Positions 12,788-25,412 of a stretch of DNA of 64,000 bases are shown one piece after another (positions within the stretch are counted from its first letter, which is position 1; each line of letters starts with the position of its first letter). The notes beneath the pieces were generated by a model. It had not been told where the DNA came from and did no database searches. It saw nothing but the letters and a program-made list of their open reading frames with translations. A program made the position numbers and the translations under genes. Source of the stretch: Ctena decussata (Eukaryota; Mollusca; Bivalvia; Lucinida; Lucinidae); NCBI GenBank assembly GCA_963989385.1, contig OZ022499.1:33968993-34032992 (forward strand), read 5' to 3'.

Positions 12788-13596
12788 GTTTTGTCATATA
12801 AAACTTTTGTCCATTTCCAAGAAAAATCTAAATCTTGTTTCCATGGCAACCACTGACAGAAACAGAAAATGCTTTGTGCTCTGAATATTTTTCAATGAGT
12901 TTGATAAAATGAAGGTAAAAGTAACAATTCCTGTGACTAGTCACTTATCATCATCTGCCTGATTCTTAGGGAAATTGCTACTTAACAGAAAAACGCTATT
13001 TTACTGTTTGAAAATTATAACGGATCTATTACAAGACAATACATTTAGCAGCAAAGGTTTCAACTGTCATTGCCGATTTGTTAACAACGTTCATGTGATA
13101 ATAAACACCTACTGTCATAGGTGCGCTGCCTATCTGCAACCCTGGTAGTCATGCAAACTAAAATACTACTAAGAGTTTGTCTTAACTTTTCAAAATTTAG
13201 ATTTTTTTTCAGAAGACTGTTGTTGTTATTTCTCGTAAAATTTCAAAATAGCTGTTTGAAAAAAAATATGACGAAATTACTACCAGCCCAGCCATAAATT
13301 TGTTGCAGCCCCTCGTAAATAGAAAACGAAGACTCTGAACAGCTTGCGCAGGTTTATTTAAGCACTTTCTGTACCGCAAAGTTTCATATAATAAGAGGGA
13401 TACAACTTCGTAAATTCTGACATCGGCTTTGCACTGTCATTGAAGCCACAGGTACAGTCAGCAGGGACGTAACTAGAGGTAATTTCATAATACGCACAAC
13501 CATGTTTTATTCTCTACTTCTTGAAGGGAAAGCTAGTATTTCAGCCACTTTGGTAATTGGTATTGAAATCTTGTCTAATTTATAAAATTTCAGCAT

Positions 13597-13666
13597 GCAA
13601 ATATGCAGGTGCGTTTTGAAATTTTGTCAATTTTGACAAAATTTCAATACGCACCTGCGTATTTGC
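13597..13666. repeat. Short palindrome (70 bp)
   Basis: GCAAATATGCAGGTGCGTTT and following bases are mirrored to GCACCTGCGTATTTGC around a TTGTCAATTTTGACAA centre. The right arm text (GACAAATGTCAATGCGCACC) recurs at 43578-43597, so it is a dispersed family. Confidence 0.75.
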
Positions 13667-14418
13667 CGTATAGGTAGCTACGCCCTTGATCAGTCTACCA
13701 TGATATACGTTGACTGACTGCATAATCAAGCTATGGATGCCGAAGTTTTTATTTTTAATTTAAAATGAAGACTGAGTAGGTTTTCAATGCTCATTTGAGC
13801 ATTTCCAGGATATTACCAAGCGTGTTGGTGGGTAAGAAAATACTAAGTAGTTCGATTTATAAAAAATATAGATCAGCCTTAGCAGTAATTTATATTAAAT
13901 AAGTAATATATTGTTTGGAGGTCAGTTGTAAAATTGATCAAATCATTTGTTCAGAATGCAAGTGATGTTATCTAATATTGAGGCACTGTCGCTGACGTCT
14001 GGACAGCGTTTGGTAGACGTTTTCCCGTGTTGCGTGTTCGGTGTGTAAAAAATAGAAATAAAACTTGGGATATTGGCTGATGTGTTACAAGCAATTCAAC
14101 TCGTTGAAAATATTTTGATTTTCTCTTTTAATGAAGGGATGCATAAATTAGGAACATTCATGTATAAGAGATAGTAAAAGCAAAGGATTTAACTGAAATA
14201 CGTTAATTAGCAACATACATTATATTCATTGAATGAGTATTTCAACAGTGTTGCCACTGGACACACATGGTTGAATCACCATTGAATCAACCTTGATTCA
14301 ACGTCACGACGTTGACTCAGGGTTGATTCAAGGTTGATTCAACCTTTTGTACCTGTTAGGACCTGTTGTCGGGAATAAACACTTTAAAATAAATTAGAAC
14401 ATGTAACTAGCATTCAAA

Positions 14419-14789
14419 TACCGTATACATGGTAATTTTTGTGGTGTTCCATTTTTCGCGGTATTTCGCGGTCACCTAGAAACCGCGAATATTAAAATCG
14501 CGAATAATTGTCTGTTTCTTACAACGTATCTTCTGAAAACACAGTGTTTATATACTTTGTGTGTGTTTGCTTCGGTAGTTGCTGGTACTTTTCACTTGAG
14601 CCAGTTCTTTCATTAACCTGCGGCGCCTGCCGCAGGTTAATGTAGAACTGACTCAAGTGAAAAAGAAATAGTTTTGCTTTTCGAGCATGTTGTTAACCGC
14701 GAAAATTAAAAATCGCGAAAAGTAATATTTATGATTGTGACCCTTACCCGCGAAAATTTGAACCCGCGAAAATTACCGGGTATACGGTA
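14419..14789. mobile_element. MITE with TACCGTATAC ends and CGCGAAAA motifs
   Basis: Ends TACCGTATACATGGTAATTT and complement AAATTACCGGGTATACGGTA. Several CCGCGAA and TCGCGAA words lie inside. An inner perfect hairpin lies at 14589-14664 (CACTTGAGCCAGTTCT...AACTGACTCAAGTG) with a CCTGCGGCGCCTGCCGCAGG tip. This end structure is common in invertebrate MITEs. Confidence 0.8.
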
Positions 14790-15170
14790 TTTTAACTTAC
14801 ATTAAATTAACCCATTATAGCCTAGCATCCCATAAAAACGGAATTAACAGAGCAGGCCCAGATCAGACGTTGCAAAACGCTGCGTCAGCCCACAATCTAC
14901 ACTATTTGCACAAGACAAATAAATATTTCACCTTAAAATAAATTTATTATGATAAATATAAACAAACCCGGGCACCCCTTAATTTAGAAATAGACTAATC
15001 CCTTTGATAAGGATTGAATAGCTTACTGGGCATAAATGGGTTAAAAAGAGTAGAATACATAAAAAATGCAGGCTTTATTTTTGTTTCTTGTTGAGGTCAT
15101 ACAGAAGAGAAAATGTAAAATAATTATAAATAATAATAATAATAAATAGAATATATACACTGTAAAAAAT

Positions 15171-15447
15171 CCGTAGATTTTACGGTAAAATAACTGGAAA
15201 CCAGGTCATTATTTTTACAGCGCCTGTAAAAATTGCAGGAACCATCACGCACAGTAGGATAGATAATAGCAGGTGTTGTTTTAGTCATATGGCCCTTCAG
15301 CACTATAAAGTTATTTTCGAGTGCTGTCAGTTAACATAACACTATCATATCGTGATTTCCGAAAATGCCTTACAGGCAAACGCCCGTAAAAATAACGGGA
15401 AATGGACTGGCAGCTGGTTGCCAGTTATTCTTCCGTTAAATCTACGG
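15171..15447. mobile_element. MITE with CCGTAGATTTTACGG ends
   Basis: Left end CCGTAGATTTTACGG, then TAACTGGAAACCAGG; right end CTGGTTGCCAGTTATT then CCGTTAAATCTACGG. The ends are inverted repeats with the inner parts also matching. No coding sequence. Confidence 0.75.
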
Positions 15448-15837
15448 ATATGTTTACTCGGACAGGAGACAGCGTGATTGGATGAATCAGATTAAATAAT
15501 CTCGAGTAAAATATTTCCTTGAGCAAAACACTCGATATTAGCAGTTCACATTTCGCTCTTGTTTTTTTTTTTTTTTTTTTTTTTTTTCTAAAGAAATTAT
15601 CATAAGAGAAAATCCTGTGGTAAAAATAAGTAAATGCTATTATTTGCTGTATGAACTTTGTTTGATATAAAAAAAACAAACGATGTTCAACTATTTACTG
15701 TATGACCGACTAATGATATGTAATGATATGCTACTATTACTGTATGACCCTTGTTTGGCAGAAAAAAATGACACGCTACTATTTATTGTATAACCCTTGT
15801 TTTGAAAATTATATCGACATGCTATAATTATTAAACT

Positions 15838-16045
15838 ACACCACAGCTGCTTATCGGACCCCATAATTATTATATCTCAAAATTGATAAAAAAAAATCAT
15901 GAATGGGCTCATTTGTTGTTCAAAGCCAAGGACTGCCATTCAATCCTATTACATGTAACCGGTGCAGCACACACATAATATATATATATACGTAGATTGA
16001 GTAAACAATTGTTTAGTTGCGAGATAAGCGGCTGTGAGATTTTTC
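15838..16045. repeat. Inverted repeat around 15.84-16.05 kb
   Basis: CCACAGCTGCTTATC (15841) is matched in inverse by GATAAGCGGCTGTGA (16024). The interior contains a short (TA)n. Possibly the ends of a small MITE. Confidence 0.45.
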
Positions 16046-16819
16046 CTAATTAATTCATGTAGGGCTCCAGATAAGGTGGAATTTTAATCATGGCCCTGAG
16101 ATTATTTTTTTCTTATTTGTCGACGAAATATGGAAAATTGTCCCCAAATTATCCCAATTATATCTTCTTCTTTGAAGCATTGATAACACCAACTGAGCCA
16201 TGACACGTGAAAATGTTTTTAATTGTAATTAGCGAACAGCAGCAACGGAATCCGTTCAGTGTTCCATTCTTGCATAAAATGACCAATAAATCATAGGGAA
16301 TCAAAAAGGTAATAAGTGAGGACTAATGATTTTGCGAAAATGGGTATATCGATTTGAGAATTTGATATACGCATGTGGCTAACACCCCTTTTACATGTAA
16401 TGCATCTAAATCAAGTTCGCAAGTACAGGATTATCGGCATTACCATGACACACTATTTTCACCCCAGAAAGGGTATTAACCGCGGCAAATTCCATTTTAT
16501 GGCGAGACATTGAGACATACGAGCAGATGACTGTATGGTTGTAGACAAGAATATTAACTTTTTTATTTTCAAGAGTTAATGATTATGCAAATTAGAGCCA
16601 TTCCGTAAGTCTTATTTTACTTATTTTATACTGTTTGATAATAAATATTTAAAAAATGGCATTACAGTATCTCTCTTTTTTTAACCCTTAGCAAGCTTTT
16701 TCTTTTGTAATCTGACCCTCTGAGAGGGTACCGTTTCCTCGGAAACTATATTTTCGCTTTCTTCAGCCGACTTTGCTAATATTTTTACACATTTTAGGCA
16801 ATATATAGAGGATATTTAC

Positions 16820-16960
16820 TTTTTAGACGAATACCAAATATATTTCATCGAATGTGTTGAAAAAGAAAAAATACGAGTACATACATGTAGCACGAGTGAA
16901 ATTGTGGGTATTTCAATACATTAGATGGAATATTTTGGTATTTACCGGCAAAAAAGTAAT
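16820..16960. repeat. Imperfect hairpin
   Basis: GAATACCAAATATATTTCAT and CGAATGTGTTGAAA are mirrored by TTTCAATACATTAGATGGAA and TATTTTGGTATT. Dispersed-element origin is likely. Confidence 0.5.
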
Positions 16961-17386
16961 TTTCTGTTTGGGAGAATAACGAAAAACAGACCGCTTCAAA
17001 AAACAAAAAAAACCCAACTTTTCCTCAGTCATTTCTTGTTGTTTTCGCTACTCTTAGTGCGTTAAGTGGGTATAATATTGGATGTAAAAGCAGTTTGCAC
17101 GTAGAAAATAATTTATTATGTAATTAAAATGAACGATTAAAAACGATTAAAAAGAAATCGGCGATTTAAGAAAGCCGCTTGCAGCTGCCGTCGGATTGAC
17201 GTTGCGTGCAAATTAGCGATAATCCAGCTCAAAAAGTGACGTCCAACTGTGACGTCAGTTGCCTGATTTGACTTGCTTACATCTGTAGCATAATGTGAGA
17301 CATAAAAGGCTACATTTCAGACCTTTTCAGAAAGGAATTAAGCCAAAAAAGACGTAAAAAAAGACACACACACAGCCGCTTTTAGT

Positions 17387-17423
17387 ATACATCGTATCAG
17401 TCACTAGTGACTTGATACGATAT
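17387..17423. repeat. Short palindrome
   Basis: ATCGTATCA GTCACTAGTGAC TTGATACGAT is an almost perfect 36 bp palindrome. No gene flanks it. Confidence 0.7.
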
Positions 17424-18298
17424 TTTTCACTTTAGAAAACAGCATTTTTATTTCTTCTAGATATGCATTGAATTCGCTGCTAGATATAAAATATATCTGC
17501 TACTATTTCATAGAAAGAAATTTGGTCACGTAATTTCCAAATACGGCGGTCTCGTGATTTGACCTGGAACCAAAATCAAAACAAATAAACAGAAATAAAA
17601 TAATGCTCTGTAAGGTGATTGTTTTTCTGTCTCAAAATTATCAATGCACATTTCTGTCTAGACGTGTTAAAGTAATCTCTTCATTTGTATCATCCCAGCC
17701 CGACGATGTGACACCTGTATCGATAATGCGATTGTCTCCTTACCTGTTGAAATCTATGACTCAGTTTATATAGAAATGAATGTCAAAACAATTTTTGACA
17801 ACGTAAATCATTTCTTTAACATATTGTGCCGAAATTTTTTCTATGACCATATAACTCATTTTACGCTCTTAAAGTTGATGTAATTTACATCAAAATAAGT
17901 ATATGCTTTCATTCTTCCAGGTGAAGTGGAAAATAGGCTCATTACCTCCTATTTAGCATATATAAAAAATTGACAAAACGCGTGTTCCTAGACTTTGTCA
18001 GTGAAAACTTATTTTACTATGTCTAGTTTAATTTTTTTCCCTGATATTTTCTTAAAATTTGCATTGCATACTTTTCACAGATATAAAAAATCCGAAATAA
18101 ATTATCGTTAACATTCTTCCCTATTAACTTTAAAATACATTCCACGAGCCTTCCGACTGCCGAATTCTTAGGCGTAGAATTTCTAAGTCCAGCCTGATTC
18201 GGGCAAGACAGAGTATGCGATATGTTATTTGTTGTCAATGCGAAACTGCTTTTATTATCAATCCGGCGGTAAAAGAAAGACAGAAAATGTTAAGAAAT

Positions 18299-18300
<2 letters not shown>

Positions 18301-18335
<35 letters not shown>
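18301..18335 (+). repeat. Poly(A) tract
   Basis: About 35 consecutive A. Other homopolymers: T at about 15561-15587, A at 18654-18671, G at 23028-23040 and 61089-61110, C at 43361-43374. Confidence 0.95.
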
Positions 18336-18337
<2 letters not shown>

Positions 18338-19149
18338 TGAATATAAAAAAATAAATAAAAAATAAAAATAAGACAATAAATACAAAGAAACAAAACTGCC
18401 GTATATCAAATGTGTAATATAACGGTTTACTTTGATCTTGTATAGTTTCCACAAAATAAGGTGAACCTGGTAAGATTGACCTCGGAAAAACGGTGTCTGA
18501 AAAATCGTCTCATTTTTGCATTATCATCAAAGTTTGCGGTATCAATTTTCAACGACTGGCATCGTATTCCAAGCCTTCTTTGACCAACAAAAGCCTTCGG
18601 ATTTTTTTAGATTGTCGGTCTTTCGCGTCAAGCATTGGACAGGAGCACTGAACAAAAAAAAAAAAAAAAAAACACACACAAAAAACAACCCAACAAAATA
18701 ATGAGTACTCGTATTCCAGCCTCTGTTGGCAGTATAAAGGTAAAAATTAGTTTCTTGGAAAGCAAATCCAATTGGGAAAGATTGGTAGAGTTGCTCACCG
18801 TCAACGTATTCTAATTTCCCATCATATAGGCACACAACATTGATTCTAATGCACTTACAAATAATTATAACGCGACATCTGGTTGAATTATGTCGAAAAT
18901 TTGCGGCACTGTACTCTTCGATATACGGTGGCGATCCCGAATTCATTAAGAAACGTCGCTTCTCATTGGCTGACGCCAGGTTTTACGTTGCCGAATGTGA
19001 CTGCATAATATATAAATACAGGCATTGCCTATAGCCGAACACATCGCCCTTTTTCAATGGGTGGGTGGTATGATAAAACCTCTATATGGCTGCTTCCATG
19101 TTAACTTCTTAAGTTTCGAAAAAAATGCGTGGTCGAAGTGTAGACCCTG

Positions 19150-19516
19150 ATCTGATTACTCATTGTACGATTCAGGATTCAATTTTAACAACGTTTTTTG
19201 TCGTGTGAAATTTGTAACAATATTATTGCAACTCAACGGCTGCAAACTCCGTCTGAAAAGTGATGAGAAACGATCAGAGAACAGCTTTCCCCCTACTAAA
19301 CCTTCCCTTCGGGAAAAGAGCAATATTTTTTTTTCAGTTTCTTCTCTAAAGCGCTTTCTATTTCCTTTGAATTTCACCCAGCACTCAGCCTCCTTGCATT
19401 TTGTATGCTGACCATGTAGTGATCTACTCACAGAGCGATTAACGTTGACGCCATATTAATTTTCTCAAACGGAACGTGTGACGTCATTACGTTGCGTAGC
19501 GACAGAAAGACTGCAC
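19150..19516 (-). repeat. Repeat related to the interior of the 55588 transposon
   Basis: On the minus strand the order GTCGCTACGCAACG, GACGTCA, ACGTTCCGTTTGA, ATGGCGTCAACGTT, GATCACTACATGGTC, CAAAATGCAAGGAGGCTGAG matches 55620-55760. An open frame here (19431-19159, minus) encodes a basic peptide with WVKFKGNRKRFREETEKK that I do not recognise. The same text at 55750-55880 is frameshifted. Confidence 0.6.
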
Positions 19517-19713
19517 GACCTCTATTTAATATTGTTTTGTTGATTTCTTTTCAAACCAGTCTAATTTGGTGTCGTGAGGAAAGAAATTCAGTTTAAAGTA
19601 ATGTATTTTAAAGTAAAAATGCGCCTTACCAGTCCTCTGTCATATCGCTCCAGCTCTTTCTAAGCTCCTTCGGAGATTTCGAAAGATGAAGTTGTGAAAA
19701 AGTGAATTAGACT

Positions 19714-19880
19714 GGGGATAACTGTTTTAAAAGTTGTCATTTGGGTAGGTAAGTCGTCGGTTTTATGGTCGCAAATTTCGTTTTACGGTTCCACTGACGC
19801 GTCGCTGTAAAACAAAGTTTGCGACCATAAAACCGACGATTTACCTCTCCAAATGACAATATTTTGAGTACAGTTATCCC
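19714..19880. mobile_element. Foldback MITE
   Basis: GGGATAACTG...GTCATTTGGGTAGGTAA and GTCGTCGGTTTTATGGTCGC are mirrored by GCGACCATAAAACCGACGA, TTACCTCTCCAAATGAC and CAGTTATCCC. The inner tip is CGTTTTACGG...CTGTAAAAC. Confidence 0.75.
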
Positions 19881-20042
19881 GTAAATCATCGCCATGAATC
19901 GACCTTGATTCGAGGTCATGACGTTGAGGTTAATTCAATGCTGAGCCAACGATGTGTGCCAGTATGCCCCGATGACTGCACTGTTTGATCTAATATTTCA
20001 GGTTAACCCATTCTATTCGGCATACCCCTTTAGGGGTATCTG

Positions 20043-20111
20043 AGCAAACAGTTTGGATCCAGATCAGGCCTCACAAACGTGGGGCCTGATCTGAGATCCA
20101 AACTGTTTGCT
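20043..20111. repeat. Perfect hairpin upstream of exon 1
   Basis: AGCAAACAGTTTGGATC and CAGATCAGGCC are mirrored by GGCCTGATCTG and GATCCAAACTGTTTGCT. It lies about 135 bp before the predicted splice acceptor of the first coding exon. Confidence 0.75.
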
Positions 20112-20289
20112 GCCCAGACATAATTCTACAAGAAGTAGTTAGACCAATATTGTCAAAATATTCTTGATTTTTGATGCAGACGACAATTTCAGCAGCCGAC
20201 AAAAAATACCCAGAATACAATGGGTTAATGCAGTATTCTTTTATTACAGCCCCCTCTCAAGACTCAAATTTCCGTCTCGCAAAACTGTC

Positions 20290-20723
20290 ATGCTTACCAT
20301 CACTTCCATATGCTTTGTATTCACCCTGCATACAATGAAAGAAGTCAAAATTGGAACAGTAAGGCTAACACTTCCTGGGAGCAAGAATGAGACAGGGGTT
20401 TTATTGGAAAGACGAAAAGCAGCGGTCAGAGTTAGCAATGCGCCAGAAAGTAGTTCCCTTTTCGATGAAATAACACCAAATTCCAACGCAAAACAGCGAA
20501 ATAGATCCCTAGAAAAAATGAACTACACATCTTTCTGGAATAGCCTAGATGCTATGATTGGTAACGGAGAATTATACTCAAATGATTTTGATGTGAATAT
20601 AGTCACTAATGCTTTAAGAAATGCAAAAGTGGTAGCAGCTGATTTATTTCAGGAGAGAACTTCTTTAAAATGGATCTTAATCTTAGAAGGTGGACAAAAC
20701 GTGGTATTTAAACCAACCGTAGT
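20290..20723 (+). CDS. FAM20-like secretory kinase-like protein, first coding exon seen
   Basis: The exon encodes about 144 residues. It opens with a hydrophobic run (MLTITSICFVFTL), which fits a signal anchor into the secretory pathway. The C-terminal third looks like the start of the FAM20 kinase fold: a Trp-containing segment (residues ~78-90), an ALRNAKVVAADLF stretch, then LEGGQNVVFKP, where the Lys of FKP corresponds to the ATP-binding lysine of FAM20B and FAM20C. The exon ends at a consensus donor GTAAGT at 20724, in phase 2. A good acceptor (pyrimidine run then CAG, ending 20247) lies in frame upstream, so the exon probably starts at 20248 and the ATG at 20290 is the first in-frame Met after it. 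The frame runs open to 20164. FAM20 proteins are Golgi kinases acting on secreted proteins or on proteoglycan xylose. Assignment to this family is firm; whether it is closer to FAM20B or C is not settled. Confidence 0.8.
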
Positions 20724-20766
20724 GTAAGTAGTTTTGTAACCTGATTGGGTGTAAAATTTTCCATAT

Positions 20767-20895
20767 CCGTGAATTATCGTTTATTAACGCGTGTTGTTAG
20801 AGGGCAGATCATGAAATATTAATTCACGACGGCAGAGCTGGAATGAATATTAATATCTGCCCGATAGCACGTATTAATTAGAGATTATTCACCGG
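20767..20895. repeat. Hairpin just inside intron 1
   Basis: CCGTGAATTATCG, GCGTGTTGTTAGAGGGCAGA are mirrored by TCTGCCCGATAGCACG and ATTATTCACCGG with mismatches. It starts 44 bp after the exon 1 donor. Confidence 0.65.
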
Positions 20896-21133
20896 TACGG
20901 GAAACTTATTTTGAATCTTACATTACACAGAATAAAAATGCAATGGTATTGCAACGTATTCCGAAGTACTTTCTGGAGGCGACGTCGACAGAAGTAATTG
21001 TTAACATCCGACGTCATCAAGGTGCACACTGCGACGTTAGCAACATGATTAAGATTTCCACACGACGCCGCTTCCCATACGCTCATTTGGGAAACGTTAA
21101 TGTCATGTTAGAATAAAAAAATAGTCTTGCTTA

Positions 21134-21267
21134 CAGTGAATTATTGCCCAATATATCACTGGTTGGAGGTCAGTCGTGAAGTGGATATATAACAAGCGCG
21201 AAGCATGAGTGATATTGTCACTGACGACTGACCGACAACCAGTAGTATATTGGGCAACAAATCACTT
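21134..21267. repeat. Hairpin related to 11347-11499
   Basis: Arms CAGTGAATTATTGCCCAATATA and complement enclose GGTTGGAGGTCAGTCGTGAA and its complement, with a CGAAGCATGAGTGATAT tip. Arm and inner layout match the 11347 hairpin with about 25 percent divergence. Confidence 0.65.
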
Positions 21268-22640
21268 GTTGGCAGGAATCTTTTTCGATTCTAACACGCC
21301 AGAAACGACGAAAAGCCAAGTGTTTACTTCAGAGTTTTCCAGTTTTCCGCCATGATTACATGAAGAAATCCTGCCAACAACTTTGACTGGAACGGAAGCG
21401 TTCTTATTTATTTCGTATTTTTGATGATAAAAAACGATATTACTCCGTGTATCCTCATGGAAATGAAAATTGACGTCACCAAAAGTATCAAAATGGCGTC
21501 CGAATGGCTCTAAATAACGTCACGCTAACTCGACCAGTGATTTGTCACGCAATAAATCACTAAATTTTACCTTTGCATGTATAGGCGACCAGTGTTAGAA
21601 TCAGCAATATTTCAACGGTTTAGAAGAATTATTTCTTTATTCCAACAGCGCACTTACACACTGGTTGGGAGCGTACAGTACGTGTGACCCGTTGTACCGA
21701 TGTGTATAGTGGACGCATCTTTGTTCAAATATGGCGGGTACGTTTCAGAGCTGTTTATTTTTGTGTTTTAAAAATATAAAGTAAGGGAGTTTCAACTTAG
21801 TACCGATAATTCGACAAGCCTAACTACAGATCTTTTCGACATGCTACCTTTACTTTCTGTAGATTGTTCTGATGTGCTTTATTTTCACATTTCATCTGAG
21901 AAAATCACTACTCTACTTTCGACTTCAAAAGGTGCATCCGTACCATTTCTTTAAATCTGTCCATCAATTTTACATGAAACGACCGTATCTTCGTTACAAT
22001 TATTTTATGGTGTATGTCGGCTCAGGATTCATTGATCTTGTTAGATATCATGCTATGTAAGGGCAATTATTTTCAAAGAAAATGATAGAGGGGTCAAAAT
22101 CTGTTCTGTATCGTGTGTCGCAAAACCGATTCTCAGTACTGTATGCTGTGTCTCAGTTATGCTGTAATGTGTGTGATAACATAGAACAGAACTCTTTTCA
22201 ATATTTTCGTAGGACAGGCTACAAATATATTACAACTAATGTTTTGGGCATGTAGAAACTTGGCCTAATAACAGCTTATTAACCGAAGAAGGAATATAAA
22301 CTGTCAATTTCGCTGCTTACACAAAACAATCTGGGTGTGTTTACACACTCTTTAAACATAGACTCAGTACTGTGACACGGCCATTATTTTTCTCGTTTGT
22401 CCCATCTGATGATTGGCTAAGGGACGACTCATTTATTATCAGGTTGGGGTCGGGTGGGTGGGGCAGGAGTACATTTTCATATGATTCTCTTATTTATTTA
22501 CGACCCTCTCAGTCTCACCAGAATCCCCCAACCCTTTCTCCCCCTCGATAGGTGAGAAAAACTTTACGAATCCCTCCCCCCCCCCTACACACCACAACCC
22601 CTACTCCCCACAGCGACTCTTCACACAAACAGCATATTAC
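21268..22640. other. Intron 1 sequence, no feature seen
   Basis: Part of the first visible intron of the FAM20-like gene. Open frames are short and unsupported. Confidence 0.4.
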
Positions 22641-22793
22641 TAAGTATGTGCACTTAGTACTGGTTAACCTCTTAGGAGGTCTAAGCCTGCCCAGGAATAG
22701 TGTGGTTAGGTTAACTGACCGTCCCGACATGACCATAGCTGTTTACCGTGGACGTAAAGCAACAACTCAATCAATCAATCAAAACCCTATAAA
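22641..22793 (+). mobile_element. SINE fragment without its tRNA head
   Basis: This carries the body and 3' end of the same SINE in the opposite orientation, including GACCGTCCCGACATGACC and ending in (AATC)n at about 22770-22793. The pol III head is absent, as expected of 5' truncation. Confidence 0.8.
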
Positions 22794-23170
22794 GCTGATA
22801 ATAATATTAAGTGGGGTCTTGGGCGCAGTCGCAAGAAGCCACAGCAGTTAAAGATTGCTGATGGCAAGGCACCCAGGAGATCTGATACCACAAACGCAGG
22901 AATTTATTTTACTTGAGGACGAAATCGTCTTCTAGACATGATTTTATAGACCATTGTATACTATCCTACTGGCAAATCAAAGTTGAAATAACAGAATCTG
23001 AAAAAAAGTAGGAGTAATGGGGGGCGGGGGGGGGGGGGGGAGGGGGTCTGTGGGGCGAAATTGAAGACTGGTGGAAGAATTCTGAACTCCCATCACCATA
23101 TGTCAAACAAAACATATGACGTCACGCCCTGTTCGCCCCTGCACCCCTCATCCCCCCTCCGAGAACGGCT

Positions 23171-25412
23171 TATTGTCTATTCTATTCTATTCTATTATAC
23201 CCCATAACTTTACTAGGTCGTTGTGGCATCACAGATGGCTTCGAAACAATCCCTTTCCACCTTGTCCTGTTATCAGCTGCCCTAGTTGGGCTGGCAAAAT
23301 CCATCCCTGTCCACTCTATCATATTGACTTCCCATCTCTTCTTCTGTCTACCTCTTCTTCTTTTTCCTTTCACTGTGCCCTGAAGAATCGTCTTTGCTAA
23401 ACCACCAGAAGACCTTGAGACGTGGCCAAACCACCTCAGTTTCCGTTTCTTGACCAGCGCCAGGAGTTCGTCATATGTATTCTCCAATGGCTGCTTGGAT
23501 CTTTCTGCGAACCTCCTCATTGGTTATATGGTCCTTGTACGAAATGTACAGTAACATTCCGTAGCATCTCATCTCAAAGGCCAGCGTTCTTTTCTCTAAC
23601 TCTGCTGTCAAGGTTCACGATTCACAGGCATACATAAATATGGAAATGACAAAGTAGCGCATAAGTTTCACCTTTGATCCAAGAGATATGTTGTTATCTT
23701 TCCAAATTGAATTCGGCTTGGTAAGAGCTGAAATGGCTTGTGCAATCCTTGAGAGAACCTCCTGTTTTGAGCCATGATCTGAGACAACTGCTACAAGGTA
23801 TTTGAAGCTTGTTACTGTACCCAGCTTCTGCCCTTTTACCTTGATCTCCCTCTAGACGCCATCTGCGCTGTTTGTCATCAGTTTGGTCTTCTCACAACAG
23901 ATCTCGTCTTATACCTTGTGCAGGTTTGGTCGAGACTTTCGACTAGGGCTTCTAGTTCCTGCTCTTCCTCAGCTAGAGCGTCTATGCCATCGGCTAACCG
24001 CAGATTGGTAATGTTTCTGCCGCCTATGCTAACCTTTCCGTCATGTTCTTCCAGAGCATCAGACATTATCCGTTCGAGAAAAATTTTGAAGAGGGTGGGT
24101 GACAAAAGACATCCTTGTCTTCTTCCAACTGTTGTTCTGAACCATTCTCCTGTGCTGCCATTCATCAGGACTGCACTTTCGCCTTGTCGTATAGCTGATC
24201 GATGGTGCGAACTAGATTTGCACTGATACTGTACTTCCGCATGGTGGCCCATGAGGCTGCATGTCATACCCTGTCAGAGGCTTTTTTGAAATTAATGGAG
24301 ACATGGTACAGACTCTGCTGATGTTTGACATACTTTTCACACATGATTCTAAGGTTGAAGATTAGTTCTCTGGTGCTCCTTCCTGCTCGGAACCCAGCCT
24401 GTTCCTCAGCGATTATCTCTTCGGCTTGTGTTTTAAGCCTTTTCAAGATGACTTTCAGCATGACTTTGCTTGAATGACTGATGAGGCTGATGGTTCTGTA
24501 CTTCTGGCAGAGCTTTAGGTTGCCCTTTTAAGGGAGTGTAATAATCAGCGACTGAGTCCATGGGTTAGGCCATTCTCCCGTTCTCCAGATCCTGTTACAG
24601 ATATCTGTTAAAACATCAATCATGATCTCCCCGCCAGCTTGAACAAGTTCTGCTGGTATATTATCAACTCCGACAGACTTCCCCTTCTTTAGTGCTGCTA
24701 CTGCAATCTCAACTTCCTCACGAAGGATCGGTTGTTGATCTTCTTCTGGGGGCTGATTGCAGTCCAGAACCGCATTGTCACCGTAAGTCTCATGGTTGTA
24801 TAGTTCTGAGCAATATTCTGTCCATCTGCTGAGAATCTCTTGTTCCTCTGTAAGGCATTTCCCAGACCTGTCCTAGATAGTTGTGGATCTACTCTGTTTC
24901 TCTGAAGTTAGATCCTTCACCAGCTGGTATGCTTTCTTGCTGTTGTTTTGTTCAGGAAAGTTTCGATCTCCTCGCTCTGAGTACCTATCCAGTCCTCCTT
25001 CGCTTTCTTCACTGCCTTCTGAATCCTCTTGTTTGCTTCCCTGTATCCTTTTGCTCTTGCTGCTTCATACCGCTTCTGCTTCAAATTTCTTCTCTCATCA
25101 CAGATGTAGAGAACATCTCTGGTGACCCAGGACTTTTTCCTGCGACGTTCCTTCCCAAGTATCTAAATGGCTGCATCAGTCACTACTGTATCGTAGGCGG
25201 TAATCATGGTATCTATGTCCATGTCATCATCCCTCAGACCAATGAGTGGTGCAAATTTCCCACCTATTGTTGCTTGAAAAGTGCATGCCACATCTGGGTC
25301 CCTTAACTTCTCAAGATCAAACATCAGTCTTGGCTGGGTTGGCTTTCTAGCCTTCTTCAGACGAACTGGTAAAGCCATCATCACCAGGTCACCGTCACTT
25401 CCTATGCTTATT
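23171..25412 (-). pseudogene. RTE-like LINE: reverse transcriptase and C-terminal region, degenerate
   Basis: On the minus strand the reading runs from the endonuclease-RT linker (25384-25160) through RT blocks: EEVEIAVAALKKGKSVGVDN, EEQAGFRAGRSTRELIFN, TTVGRRQGCLLSPTLFKIFL, then NITNLRLADGIDAL, to the C-terminal NEEVRRKIQ-like, RKLRWFGHVSRSSG and AENRTRWKGIV-like blocks. It ends in a (TATTC)n tail at 23171-23196. It is dead: motif C reads LADG for an expected F/YADD, motif A reads INFKKASD, and several stops and frameshifts split it. The 5' end is truncated near 25412. Related fragments lie at 7018 and 8569. Confidence 0.85.

Larger units (their letters stand above)
15448..19149. other. No gene seen; isolated hairpins and homopolymers
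   Basis: Apart from the listed palindromes and the A/T tracts, this 3.7 kb shows no credible coding sequence. Confidence 0.4.

Noticed and set aside
20164..20289. Extended N-terminus of the FAM20-like exon from a TTG at 20164
   Set aside because: A strong splice acceptor ends at 20247, and TTG is not a usual nuclear start. The ATG at 20290 before the hydrophobic segment is preferred.
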